The notes under the pieces: model-generated
Told to the model about the DNA's origin: nothing
Database searches by the model: none
Seen by the model: only the letters and a program-made list of their open reading frames with translations
Part shown: piece after piece, positions 8,859 through 17,193 of the stretch
Numbering within the stretch: the first letter of the stretch is position 1
Layout: every line of letters starts with the position of its first letter
Position numbers and translations under genes: made by a program
Assembly (NCBI GenBank): GCA_004297305.1
Contig: SCTR01000006.1
Coordinates: forward strand, 442,129 to 506,128
Direction of reading: 5' to 3'
From: Actinomycetota bacterium
GTDB taxonomy: Bacteria; Actinomycetota; Actinomycetes; S36-B12; FW305-bin1
Length of the DNA stretch: 64,000 nucleotides

Positions 8859-10640
8859 CTACGGCTGCACCGGTGTCGGGCTCGCGCCGTCGGCTCCGGC
8901 ATCCGGAGCCACCGCGCGGGCCCGGGCCCACATCGCGGCGTAGCTGCCGCCGGCGGCGAGCAGCTCGGCGTGGCTCCCCCGCTCGAGCACCCGCCCGGCG
9001 GCCAGCAGGACGATCTCGTCAACCTCGGGCAGCCCGGCGAGGTCGTGGGTGATCAGCAGGACGGCGCGGTCGGCCGTCAGGGCCCGTACGTCTGCCAGCA
9101 GCGCGGCGCCGGTGGCCTGGTCGAGGTGCTCCGACGGCTCGTCGAGAACCAGGACGGGGTGCCCGGCCAGCAGCAGCCGTGCCATCGCCAGCCGTTGCCG
9201 CTGCCCGCCGGACAGCGCCGCACCGTGCTCGCCGACCGGGGTGTCCAGTCCGGCGGGAAGGTCGTCCACCCACTCCAACAACCGGGCGGCGCCGAGCGCG
9301 GCACGCAGCTCGCCCGGGGAAGCCGCCGGCCGGCCGATCGCGACGTTGCGGCCCACGGTCGTGTCGAACACATGCGCGTCCTGCGACAGCAGGCCGACCC
9401 GGCGGCGTACCTCCGTTCCGGTCAGCCGTGCCAACTCGACGCCGGCCAGCGTGATCGACCCGTCGTACGGCGCGAACCGCAGCAAGGCCGCTCCGACCGT
9501 GGACTTCCCGGCCCCCGACGGCCCGACGAGCGCCACGGTCCGGCCGGGCCGCAGGTCCAGATCGATCCCGTCCACGACCCAGGGCCCGTCGGGCGCCCAT
9601 CGCACCCGTAGCCCGCGTACGGCGACGATCGGCGCGGCATCAGTAGGCAGGGTCGCTGCCGGGACGGGGTCGGGGACGGGTACCGGGGTGTCGACGACGG
9701 CGAACACGCGCGCGGCCGCCGCGCGCACCCGGATCAGCGCGACCGCGGCTGCCGGCAGCGCGGCCACGGCTTCGTACGCCGCCAGCGGCAGCAGCACCAC
9801 GATCGCCAGATCCACCCCGGGCAGCGAGCCGTCCCGGACCGCGGGCACGGCGACCAGCAGCGATCCGATGATCGCTGCCCCCTGCACCGCGATGCCGAGC
9901 CCGGCACCGACGCCGGCGGTACGAGCCTGCCGGCGGGCCAGGGTCGTCAGTTGCGCGTCGCTGGCCAGCACGGACTCGACCGCGGACCGGTGCGCCCCCG
10001 TGGCGACCAGGTCCGCGGCGCCGTCGAGCAACGCGACGACCCGCTCGGACAGCTCACCGCTGGCCGGCGCGAGCCGACGCGCGGACCGGGCGCCCAGGAC
10101 TGTGCTCAGCCAGGGCACGAGCACGGCACCGGCGAGCAGGGCCAGCGCGAGCACCCCGGCGGCCGACGGCAGCAGCCACCCGACGTACACCACCGAGCCG
10201 ACGCCGACGAGCAGCGCCGCAGCGCCTGGCAGCAGCACCCGCACCGGCAGGTCGACGGTCGCCTCGACGTCGGTGACGATGCGGGCGAGCAGGTCGCCCC
10301 GGCGTACGTCGTACACCCCGGCCGGCGCCAGCCGCGCCAGCCGGTCGTACACCGCGACGCGCAACTCGGTGAGGGCAGCGAAGGCGGCCGAGTGCCCGGC
10401 CAGGCGTTCGGCGTACCGGAACAGCCCCCGGCCGACACCGAAGAACCGCACCGCGGCGATTGACAGACCCAGCGCGGCCAGCGGCGGGTGCAGCGCGGCA
10501 GCGGAGATCAGCCAGGCGCTGGCGGCCAGCAGCCCGACCGAACTGCCGAGGGCCAGCGCGCCGAGCAGCGCCGCGAGCAGCAGCGTGCCGCCGACCGGGC
10601 GCAGCCCGGCCAGCAGCCGCAACACCGGCCGCCTGGTCAC
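8859..10640 (-). CDS. cydC: thiol reductant ABC exporter subunit CydC
   Basis: One half of the heterodimeric ABC exporter CydDC, which exports low-molecular-weight thiols and is needed for cytochrome bd assembly. The 593-aa protein has an N-terminal six-helix transmembrane domain and a C-terminal ATPase with Walker A GPSGAGKST, signature LSGGQRQRLAMARLL and Walker B VLVLDEPSEHLD. The GTG start at 10640 overlaps the cydD stop by 4 bp (GTGA), so the pair is translationally coupled. A longer in-frame extension into cydD coding DNA is not credible. cydAB is not in the window. Confidence 0.88.
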   Translation of the reverse strand: MTRRPVLRLLAGLRPVGGTLLLAALLGALALGSSVGLLAASAWLISAAALHPPLAALGLSIAAVRFFGVGRGLFRYAERLAGHSAAFAALTELRVAVYDRLARLAPAGVYDVRRGDLLARIVTDVEATVDLPVRVLLPGAAALLVGVGSVVYVGWLLPSAAGVLALALLAGAVLVPWLSTVLGARSARRLAPASGELSERVVALLDGAADLVATGAHRSAVESVLASDAQLTTLARRQARTAGVGAGLGIAVQGAAIIGSLLVAVPAVRDGSLPGVDLAIVVLLPLAAYEAVAALPAAAVALIRVRAAAARVFAVVDTPVPVPDPVPAATLPTDAAPIVAVRGLRVRWAPDGPWVVDGIDLDLRPGRTVALVGPSGAGKSTVGAALLRFAPYDGSITLAGVELARLTGTEVRRRVGLLSQDAHVFDTTVGRNVAIGRPAASPGELRAALGAARLLEWVDDLPAGLDTPVGEHGAALSGGQRQRLAMARLLLAGHPVLVLDEPSEHLDQATGAALLADVRALTADRAVLLITHDLAGLPEVDEIVLLAAGRVLERGSHAELLAAGGSYAAMWARARAVAPDAGADGASPTPVQP

Positions 10641-12319
10641 GCCTGCGCCAACGCGGCCGTCGGGAGGTCGACGGTGACCACGTGGTCGGCGAGCGCGACC
10701 AGCGCCGGCCGGTGCGCGACCAGCAGGATCGTGGTCCCGGTCGCCCGCAGCGCCGCCAGCGACTCCGCGACGTCGTCCTCGGCCGACCCGTCCAGCGACG
10801 CGGTGGGCTCGTCGAGCAGGACCAGATCGGCGTTGCGGCACAGGGCGCGGGCCACCGCGACGCGGCGGCGCTGTCCGACCGACAGGCCCGCGCCGCCTTC
10901 GCCCACGACGGTGTCCGCGCCGCCGGGCAGCAACGCATCGCCGGGCCGCAGCCCCGCCGCGCGCAGGGCGTCCTGCACCTGTGCCCGCGACGTCCCGGGA
11001 CGACCGAGCGCGACGTTGTCCGCCACGGTCCCCGGGACGAGGTGCGGCGACTGCGGTACCCAGGCCAGCCGGGCCCGCCACGCTTCGGGATCCAGGTCGG
11101 CGACCTCGGTCCGGCTGCCGTCGCGGTCGATCAGCACGACTCGGCCGGCCTGCGGGACGACGAAGCCGAGCACGACCGACAGGACGGTGGACTTGCCGCT
11201 GCCGCTGGGACCGACCAGCGCGGTAACGCGCCCCGGGGCCACCTCGAGGTCCAGTCCGGTGACTGCCGCCGCGGCGCGTCCCGGGTAGCTGACGGTCACC
11301 GCCTCCAGCCGCAGCGTCACCCGGCGCAGGTCCGGTACGTCCGTCCGCCCGCCGACCGCCGGCAGCGGGGTCTCCAGCACCGCGAACACCCGTTCGGCTG
11401 CTGTGACGCCGTCCGCGGCCGCGTGGAAATGCACGCCCACCAGGCGAAGCGGCAGGTAGACCTCGGGCGCCAGCAGCAGGACGAGCAGGGCCGTGTGGAG
11501 ATCCAGCTCACCGGCCAGCAGCCGTAGACCCACGCTGACGGCGACCACGGCGACCGACACCGTGGCCACGAGTTCCAGGGCCAGGCCGGACAGGAACGAC
11601 ACCCGCAGCACACCCATCGTGGTGCGCCGGTAGCGATCGCCGACCTCGCGGAGGGTCTGCGCCTGGGCAGCGGCGCGACCGAACACCTTGAGCGTGGGCA
11701 GCCCGGCGACGACGTAGAGGAAGTGACCGGACAGCAGCTGCAGGCTGTGCCACTGCCGGTCGGACCGTGCCTGCGTCCAGATCCCGATGACGATCATCAG
11801 GACGGGGATGAGCGGGACGGTGACCGCGATGATCAGGGCCGCCGGCAGGTCGTGGCCGGCGATGGTCAGCCCGACGGCCAGCGGAACGACGGCCGCCAGG
11901 GCGAGCTGGGGCAGGTAGCGGGCGAAGTAGGCGTCCAGGGCGTCGATCCCCCGGGTGGCCAGTGTGGCGAGGTCGGCCGAACGGGAGCCGGCCAGGTACG
12001 ACGGACCGAGCGCGACGGTGTGTTCGACCAGCGCCCGCCGCAGTTCGCTCTTGGCCCGGGCGGCCGAACCGTGCGCGATGGCTTCGGCGCCGTACGCCGC
12101 GAGGGCCCGGGTGGCCAGGACGACCGCCAGCGCGATGATGCCCGGCCACAGTTCGGCCAGCGCAGCGCCGCCCAGGAATGCCCGGGTCAGCAGGTCGGCG
12201 AGCAGCACCGCCTGGGCGATGACGAGACCGGCAGTGAGGACTCCGAGGACGACGGAGGCGGCGAGGAACGCACGGGTCGCGCGCGCCCACCGCAACAGCC
12301 GGGGGTCCAGGGGTCGCAT
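10637..12319 (-). CDS. cydD: thiol reductant ABC exporter subunit CydD
   Basis: Partner of CydC. The 560-aa protein begins MRPLDPRLLRWARATRAFL, has six predicted membrane helices in the first ~300 residues, then an ATPase domain with Walker A GPSGSGKST, signature LSVGQRRRVAVARAL and Walker B LVLLDEPTASLD. The second Gly of the LSGGQ motif is replaced by Val (LSVGQ). GGAGG lies 8-12 nt before the ATG. It is the first gene of a cydD-cydC-amidase operon. Confidence 0.88.
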   Translation of the reverse strand: MRPLDPRLLRWARATRAFLAASVVLGVLTAGLVIAQAVLLADLLTRAFLGGAALAELWPGIIALAVVLATRALAAYGAEAIAHGSAARAKSELRRALVEHTVALGPSYLAGSRSADLATLATRGIDALDAYFARYLPQLALAAVVPLAVGLTIAGHDLPAALIIAVTVPLIPVLMIVIGIWTQARSDRQWHSLQLLSGHFLYVVAGLPTLKVFGRAAAQAQTLREVGDRYRRTTMGVLRVSFLSGLALELVATVSVAVVAVSVGLRLLAGELDLHTALLVLLLAPEVYLPLRLVGVHFHAAADGVTAAERVFAVLETPLPAVGGRTDVPDLRRVTLRLEAVTVSYPGRAAAAVTGLDLEVAPGRVTALVGPSGSGKSTVLSVVLGFVVPQAGRVVLIDRDGSRTEVADLDPEAWRARLAWVPQSPHLVPGTVADNVALGRPGTSRAQVQDALRAAGLRPGDALLPGGADTVVGEGGAGLSVGQRRRVAVARALCRNADLVLLDEPTASLDGSAEDDVAESLAALRATGTTILLVAHRPALVALADHVVTVDLPTAALAQA

Positions 12320-12391
12320 CGGGGCACATCCTCCCGCGCCTGGATTACTGCGGCGCCCGCCCCCGACCGCCGGGGCGGCCGCGCCGATGCG

Positions 12392-13543
12392 CTACTGCTC
12401 GCCGGCAGGACCGTTCGCCGTGACGAACTGCCGGGCCACCGCGACGACGCGGTCGTTGGCCTCCGGCTCGGCCACGGTGATCCGGACGCCCTCCCCCGCG
12501 TACGGCCGGATCGTCACGCCCGCCTCCTCGCAGGCGCGCGCGAACTCGGCGGCCCGGTCGGCCAGTCGCAGCCAGACGAAGTTCGCCTGCGTCGCCTCCA
12601 GGTGCAGCCCGGCGGCGCGCAGGCCGGCGACGAAACGGTCCCGCTCGGCCACGACCGAGGCCACCCGCCCGGCCAGTTCCTCGTGAGCGGCCAGCGAGGC
12701 GATCGCGGCCTCCTCGGCGATGACGGAAACGCCGAAAGGCGTCGACGTCAGCCGTGCCGCGGCGGCGACCTCCGGATGGGCCACGAGGTAGCCGACCCGC
12801 AACCCGGCCAGACCGTAGGCCTTGGAAAAGGTGCGCAGCACCGCCACATTCGGCCGGTCGCGGTACAGCCGGATGCCGTCGGGCACCTGCGGGTCGCGAA
12901 CGAACTCGACGTACGCCTCGTCCATGACGACCAGGACATCCGGCGGGACGGCGTCGAGAAACTCCGCGAGTTCGGCGGCGTGGACCACCTGGCCGGTCGG
13001 GTTGTTGGGATTGCAGACGAACACCAGCCTCGTCCGCGGCCCGATCGCGGCGGCCATCCCCGGTAGGTCGTGCCGCTCGTCGGCCAGCAGCGGGACCGCC
13101 ACGCTGGCCGCCCCGGCGACCTGGACGCAGATCGGGTAGGCCTCGAAGGACCGCCACGCGTAGAGGACCTCGTCACCGGGCCCGGCCAGGGCGCTGACCA
13201 GGTGGGAGCACAGCGCCACCGAGCCGGTGCCGACCGCGACGTGGTCGGCCGGCACGTCGTGGTGGGCGGCGATGGCCGCCACGAGCCGGGTCGACGCCGG
13301 ATCGGGATAGCGGTTGGCCTGCGCGGCTGCCCGCGCTATCGCGTCGACGACACTCGGCAACGGCGGGTAGGGGTTCTCGTTCGACGACGCCTTGTACACC
13401 GTCAGGTCGGTGCGGACCCGGGGCCGCTGCCCGGCGTTGTACGTCGGGATCCCGGCCAGTGCAGCACGGGCCCGTGGCCCGGGGGCCAGCGGCGCCGCGG
13501 AATCGCTGCGCGCTGCCGGATCGTCCGCACCGGCCACAGTCAC
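12392..13543 (-). CDS. HisC-type aminotransferase (histidinol-phosphate / aromatic amino acid)
   Basis: A class II-like PLP aminotransferase of 383 aa. Visible blocks are [12 protein letters not shown] near the start, [18 protein letters not shown] and [14 protein letters not shown] with the Schiff-base Lys; a late block with the phosphate/carboxylate Arg, [13 protein letters not shown], is also present. This fits HisC or the HisC-like aromatic aminotransferase Pat of actinobacteria; no other his genes are near, so Pat is slightly favoured. GTG 13543 is preceded by a TAGGCT hexamer at exactly 6 nt, implying a leaderless transcript. It is divergent from the DosR-like island. Confidence 0.82.
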   Translation of the reverse strand: MTVAGADDPAARSDSAAPLAPGPRARAALAGIPTYNAGQRPRVRTDLTVYKASSNENPYPPLPSVVDAIARAAAQANRYPDPASTRLVAAIAAHHDVPADHVAVGTGSVALCSHLVSALAGPGDEVLYAWRSFEAYPICVQVAGAASVAVPLLADERHDLPGMAAAIGPRTRLVFVCNPNNPTGQVVHAAELAEFLDAVPPDVLVVMDEAYVEFVRDPQVPDGIRLYRDRPNVAVLRTFSKAYGLAGLRVGYLVAHPEVAAAARLTSTPFGVSVIAEEAAIASLAAHEELAGRVASVVAERDRFVAGLRAAGLHLEATQANFVWLRLADRAAEFARACEEAGVTIRPYAGEGVRITVAEPEANDRVVAVARQFVTANGPAGEQ

Positions 13544-13549
13544 CGGCGC

Positions 13550-13555
13550 AGCCTA
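13550..13555 (-). promoter_or_regulatory. -10 hexamer of a leaderless promoter for the aminotransferase
   Basis: TAGGCT on the minus strand, 6 nt before the GTG at 13543. Confidence 0.45.
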
Positions 13556-13673
13556 ATGGCGCTCAAGTCCGACCGGCGCCGGCCGATACCTGCCCTACGA
13601 GGCGGGCGACCGATCGGTCCTGGAGGCCGGACGGCCGCCCGCTTCCATCGTCCCGGATCGCCCAATCCCCGGC

Positions 13674-13687
13674 GGGACCTAGGTCCC
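13674..13687 (+). promoter_or_regulatory. DosR/DevR-type box, copy A (perfect palindrome)
   Basis: GGGACCTAGGTCCC is a perfect 14-bp palindrome followed by TGG, 46 bp before the SDR start. It resembles the mycobacterial DevR box (GGGAC-N4-GTCCC core). Related copies occur at 16097 and 20084. Confidence 0.75.
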
Positions 13688-13733
13688 TGGCCGACGTCGG
13701 CCGCCGGCGGCAGCCTTCCCGCAGGGAGGCGAC

Positions 13734-14492
13734 ATGGACACCGAACGGCTGGCGGGACGCACGGCACTGGTCACCGGCGCGGCCAGCGGCATCGGCGCAG
13801 CGACGGCACGGCGACTCGCCGCCGAGGGGGCGCAGGTGGTCGTGTCCGACGTGAACAACGCTGCCGGCGAGGCTGTTGCCGCGGAACTCGACCACGATCG
13901 GCTGTCGGCGGCGTACGTCGCCCTCGACGTGCGCGACGAGACCCAGTGGCGCCACGCGATCGCGGCGACGGTGCGGTTGTACGGCGGCCTGGACATCCTG
14001 GTGAACAACGCCGGCGCGGGCGATCTCGCCACCATCGAGGACACCACAGTCGCGGACTGGGACAACACGATCGCCGTCGACCAGACCAGCGTCTTCCTCG
14101 GCATGCGTGAGGCGGCCGCCGAGCTGAAGCGGTCCGGCCACGCCTCGGTGGTCAACGTGAGTTCGATCTTCGCCGCCGGCGGTGGCTTCGGGACGTCGCC
14201 GGCCTACCACGCGGCCAAAGGTGCGATCCGGGTCCTGACGAAGAACGCCGCGCTGCACTGGGCTACCGCCGGAATCCGGGTCAATTCGGTCCACCCCGGT
14301 TTCATCGACACGCCGTTGCTGGACCAGGCCCGTGGCACGCCCGTCGAGGAGGCGATGATCTCGATGACTCCGATGGGCCGGTTGGGGAAACCGGCCGAGG
14401 TCGCCGCGGTGATCGCCTTCCTGGCCGGCGATGACGCCGCGTTCGTGACCGGCGCTGAGTTCTACGTCGACGGCGGATTCACCGCCGTCTGA
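13734..14492 (+). CDS. short-chain dehydrogenase/reductase (classical SDR)
   Basis: A 252-aa NAD(P)-dependent oxidoreductase. Rossmann motif TGAASGIG (from Thr17), NNAG, catalytic Ser in NVSSIF and YHAAK are all present, and the end EFYVDGGFTAV is typical of glucose-1-dehydrogenase/cyclopentanol-dehydrogenase-like SDRs. The substrate is unknown. GGGAGG lies just upstream of ATG 13734. It opens the DosR-like island and follows box copy A, so induction by the island's own regulator is likely. Confidence 0.85.
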   Translation: MDTERLAGRTALVTGAASGIGAATARRLAAEGAQVVVSDVNNAAGEAVAAELDHDRLSAAYVALDVRDETQWRHAIAATVRLYGGLDILVNNAGAGDLATIEDTTVADWDNTIAVDQTSVFLGMREAAAELKRSGHASVVNVSSIFAAGGGFGTSPAYHAAKGAIRVLTKNAALHWATAGIRVNSVHPGFIDTPLLDQARGTPVEEAMISMTPMGRLGKPAEVAAVIAFLAGDDAAFVTGAEFYVDGGFTAV

Positions 14493-14534
14493 CGGTCCGG
14501 CCGCCGGTCACCCCTTCGGCGCGAATCACGTCGG

Positions 14535-15062
14535 TCATGCCGGTGCCGGACCGCCGATCTTTGCCTGGCCGGCGATAAGTTTCTCCGCCCACCGGCGCGC
14601 CCGCTCGAGTTCGGCGTCCCCGATCGGTTCGGCGCTGCCAGGCACCCAGAAGGTCTGCGGCGGACACACCCGGGTCACGCCCAGCCGCCGCAGCCGCCGA
14701 TCGATCCGTCGCGCGGCTGATCCCGGCATACCGTGCACTCGGACCCGGGTATCGAACGCCGCACCCGGTGTGCCAACAGGGATCTGGAGTACGTCGAGCC
14801 ATTCACGGACGCCCCGGTCCTGCGGTGAGACCCGCGTCGGCGCCTGCCCTGCCGCCGAGCGACGTGTGCTCGGCCGGCTCAGCCCGAACGCGTGGGTCGG
14901 TGCACCGACCACCAGGAGTCCGGTCTCGCCCAGCGAGTCCGGAGCCGCGGTGACGTCGACCAGGTCGACCTCGTACCGTCGCGCCAGAGCTGCAGCGACG
15001 ACCTGCGCCACCCGTTCGGTGCTGCCGAACATCGACTCGTAGACGACCACTGCGGTATTCAT
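14535..15062 (-). CDS. flavodoxin-domain protein
   Basis: A 175-aa protein starting MNTAVVVYESMFGSTERVAQ, where SMFGST is the FMN phosphate-binding loop of flavodoxins; LLVVGAPTHAFGLSRPST is the second FMN-contact region. ATG 15062 follows GGAGGG at 5 nt and is preferred to an ATG 24 nt upstream. The C-terminal helix (LERARRWAEKLI) is standard. It probably acts as an electron carrier or FMN-dependent reductase. It lies 73 bp after the universal stress gene on the same strand and likely shares its transcript. Confidence 0.78.
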   Translation of the reverse strand: MNTAVVVYESMFGSTERVAQVVAAALARRYEVDLVDVTAAPDSLGETGLLVVGAPTHAFGLSRPSTRRSAAGQAPTRVSPQDRGVREWLDVLQIPVGTPGAAFDTRVRVHGMPGSAARRIDRRLRRLGVTRVCPPQTFWVPGSAEPIGDAELERARRWAEKLIAGQAKIGGPAPA

Positions 15063-15135
15063 GCCACCCTCCGTTCGCTGGGTCATCGCGTCCGGCTCGC
15101 CGCGGGTATGGCCGCTCGGAGGGTCGCCGCGCTTG

Positions 15136-16041
15136 CTAGATGAGGTCCTCGGCCACCCTGGGCCGCACGATCGCCGTGGTCACCGGCGCACGATGGGCGA
15201 GCGACGTACTCACCGAACCCAGCAGCATGCCGCGGAAGGCGCCCTTGCCATGCGAACCGACCACCAGCAAGGACGCCCCCTTCGCCCGGTTCGCCAAGGC
15301 CGCAGCAGCGTCGTCCTCGACCACATCGATCACGGTGCTGACCGCGGGATGCCTTCGGCGACAATCGCTCACGAGCGCGGCGGTGTCCTGCTCCACGGCC
15401 GTGTGGTAGTCACGGCGCTGGGTGGGCGTCACGCCGAGTACCGCGTTCGGCGGGATCGCGTTGAGGGCCACCAGCTCGACCCCGTGCGCCTCGGCGTAGT
15501 CGTACCCGAACTCGGCGGCGAGGCGAGCCGCTTCGCTGCCGTCGATCCCGACGACGACCGGCCCATCCACGACCGGCCCGCCGGTGCCGCCCACCGGCGG
15601 CCGGACGACAACGACGGGACAGGGCGCGTGAGCGGTCACATGCGTTGTCACCGAACCGAAGACGAGGCGGTCCAGCCGCGTCCGTTCCGACGACCCGATC
15701 ACCAGCAACGCCGCCCCGCGGCCGCAGTCGAGCAAGGTCCGAGCCGCCGGGCCCTGGACGAGTTCGGCGGTGACCTGGACCGCCGGAAACGCCGCGGTGG
15801 CGGATGCGACCGCGGCGTCCAGGTGCTCGCGGGCGGAATCCCGGGATTCGTCGACGAACTCCGACACCGAATACAGCATCATGCTGCTGTCGCTGCCGGG
15901 CACCACATGCCACACGGCGACCAGCCGCAGCGGCACACCGCGACGCACCGCTTCACCGGCTGCCCAGACGGCGGCCTCGGTGGCCTCGGCCGAGCCGTCG
16001 ATGCCGACCACGATCGGCCTGCCACTCGCAGTGCTGGGCAT
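15136..16041 (-). CDS. tandem universal stress protein (two UspA domains)
   Basis: A 301-aa protein with two Usp domains, about residues 8-147 and 155-298. Both begin with VVGIDGS, and the second ends with the ATP-binding pattern VGSHGKGAFRGMLLGSVS (GxxGx9GS); the first is IGSSERTRLDRLVFGSVT, where the second Gly is lost, so ATP binding may be limited to domain 2. Tandem Usps are a hallmark of the DosR regulon in M. tuberculosis. ATG 16041 follows GGAGGACCCG. It is divergent from the nitroreductase across a shared DosR-type box. Confidence 0.88.
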   Translation of the reverse strand: MPSTASGRPIVVGIDGSAEATEAAVWAAGEAVRRGVPLRLVAVWHVVPGSDSSMMLYSVSEFVDESRDSAREHLDAAVASATAAFPAVQVTAELVQGPAARTLLDCGRGAALLVIGSSERTRLDRLVFGSVTTHVTAHAPCPVVVVRPPVGGTGGPVVDGPVVVGIDGSEAARLAAEFGYDYAEAHGVELVALNAIPPNAVLGVTPTQRRDYHTAVEQDTAALVSDCRRRHPAVSTVIDVVEDDAAAALANRAKGASLLVVGSHGKGAFRGMLLGSVSTSLAHRAPVTTAIVRPRVAEDLI

Positions 16042-16096
16042 CGGGTCCTCCTTCCGGCTTCGCAGCAGCGTCTCCCGCCCGGCCATGCCGGCAACA

Positions 16097-16110
16097 GTGA
16101 CCTTGGTCCC
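16097..16110 (+). promoter_or_regulatory. DosR/DevR-type box, copy B, between divergent genes
   Basis: GTGACCTTGGTCCC, followed by TGG, is an imperfect copy of the box. It sits 55 bp from the universal stress protein start and 57 bp from the nitroreductase start, well placed to control both. Confidence 0.6.
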
Positions 16111-16167
16111 TGGCAGTGCTGGTGGACGACGAGCACGCTGACGCGGGAAACCTAGAAGGAGAGTCGC

Positions 16168-17154
16168 GTGTTCGATACGGCGATGTCCTACCTCGGGCCG
16201 CTAAGACGAGCGGCGGCTCGCGGACACCTGGCGCCCTCGGTGCACAACACCCAGCCCTGGCGGTTCGTGATCGCCGAGGACCATCTGGACGTCGTCGCCG
16301 ACTGGGACCGCCAGCTTCACGTGCTGGACCCAGCCGGCCGGCAACTGATCCTCAGTTGCGGCTGCGCGGTGTTCAACGCCCGCGTTGCGCTGGCTGCCGA
16401 GGGATTCGTGGTTGCCGTGGCTGCCTTCCCCGAGCCACGGCTACCCGACCTGGTCGCCCGCATCGCGATTGCCGGCCTCGCGCAGGATCCGGATCCGATC
16501 GCCTCACTGGATCCGGTCGTGGAAGTCAGGCGAACCAATCGCCGACAGTTCGAGTCGGACCACGTCCCGCCGAGCGTGGTCGACCAGCTGGTGGCGGCCG
16601 CGCGGGCGGAGGGCGCCGAGCTGCTGGACGTCGTGGTGCCCGAACAGCGCGATTCGATCGCCCGATGGAGTCGAGCTGCCGACCTGCAACAGATCAGCGA
16701 TCCGGCGTACCGCGCCGAGTTGCGCGCCTGGACCACCGACGACCCCACCCGGCGGGACGGCGTCGCAGCCTGGACCGTGCCCCATGTCGACGCCGGCACC
16801 GATAGCGAACTGCCGCTACGCGATTTCGACAGCAGCGGCCACGGCGGCCTCCCGGTGTCGACCGGGTCGGCGGCGGACGAGACGCTGCTGTTGCTGTGCA
16901 CCAACGGCGACAACCCGTGGCCGTGGCTGCGAGCCGGGCAGGCGCTCGAGCGGGTCCTGCTCGAAGCCACCCGGCAGGGCTACGTCGCCAGCCCGGTCAC
17001 GCAGGTCATCGAGGTTCGCCGTACCCGGGCGATGATCGTCGCCGAACTCGGCCTGCAGGTCGCTCCGCAGATCCTGCTGCGGGTCGGCCGCGCCTGGCCG
17101 ACACCGGCCAGTCGCCGGCGGCGGCTCGCCGACGTCCTCACCGATCTGGGCTGA
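16168..17154 (+). CDS. Acg-family FMN-binding nitroreductase
   Basis: A 328-aa protein of the Acg (Rv2032)-like family: two nitroreductase-type halves with VHNTQPWRF near residue 27 and EVRRTNRRQFESDHVP in the middle. In M. tuberculosis acg is among the most strongly DosR-induced genes; Acg itself sequesters FMN and shows little classical nitroreductase activity, so the biochemical role here is open. GTG 16168 follows AAGGAGAG. It sits between a DosR-type box and the sensor kinase gene, which starts 39 bp after its stop. Confidence 0.82.
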   Translation: MFDTAMSYLGPLRRAAARGHLAPSVHNTQPWRFVIAEDHLDVVADWDRQLHVLDPAGRQLILSCGCAVFNARVALAAEGFVVAVAAFPEPRLPDLVARIAIAGLAQDPDPIASLDPVVEVRRTNRRQFESDHVPPSVVDQLVAAARAEGAELLDVVVPEQRDSIARWSRAADLQQISDPAYRAELRAWTTDDPTRRDGVAAWTVPHVDAGTDSELPLRDFDSSGHGGLPVSTGSAADETLLLLCTNGDNPWPWLRAGQALERVLLEATRQGYVASPVTQVIEVRRTRAMIVAELGLQVAPQILLRVGRAWPTPASRRRRLADVLTDLG

Positions 17155-17181
17155 GATGGTCTGCCGGCCCGAGCACGCCGC

Positions 17182-17187
17182 TACGGT
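17182..17187 (+). promoter_or_regulatory. -10 hexamer of a leaderless promoter for the sensor kinase
   Basis: TACGGT, 6 nt before the GTG at 17194, gives the two-component genes a promoter of their own besides read-through from the nitroreductase gene. Confidence 0.4.
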
Positions 17188-17193
17188 GTTGCG

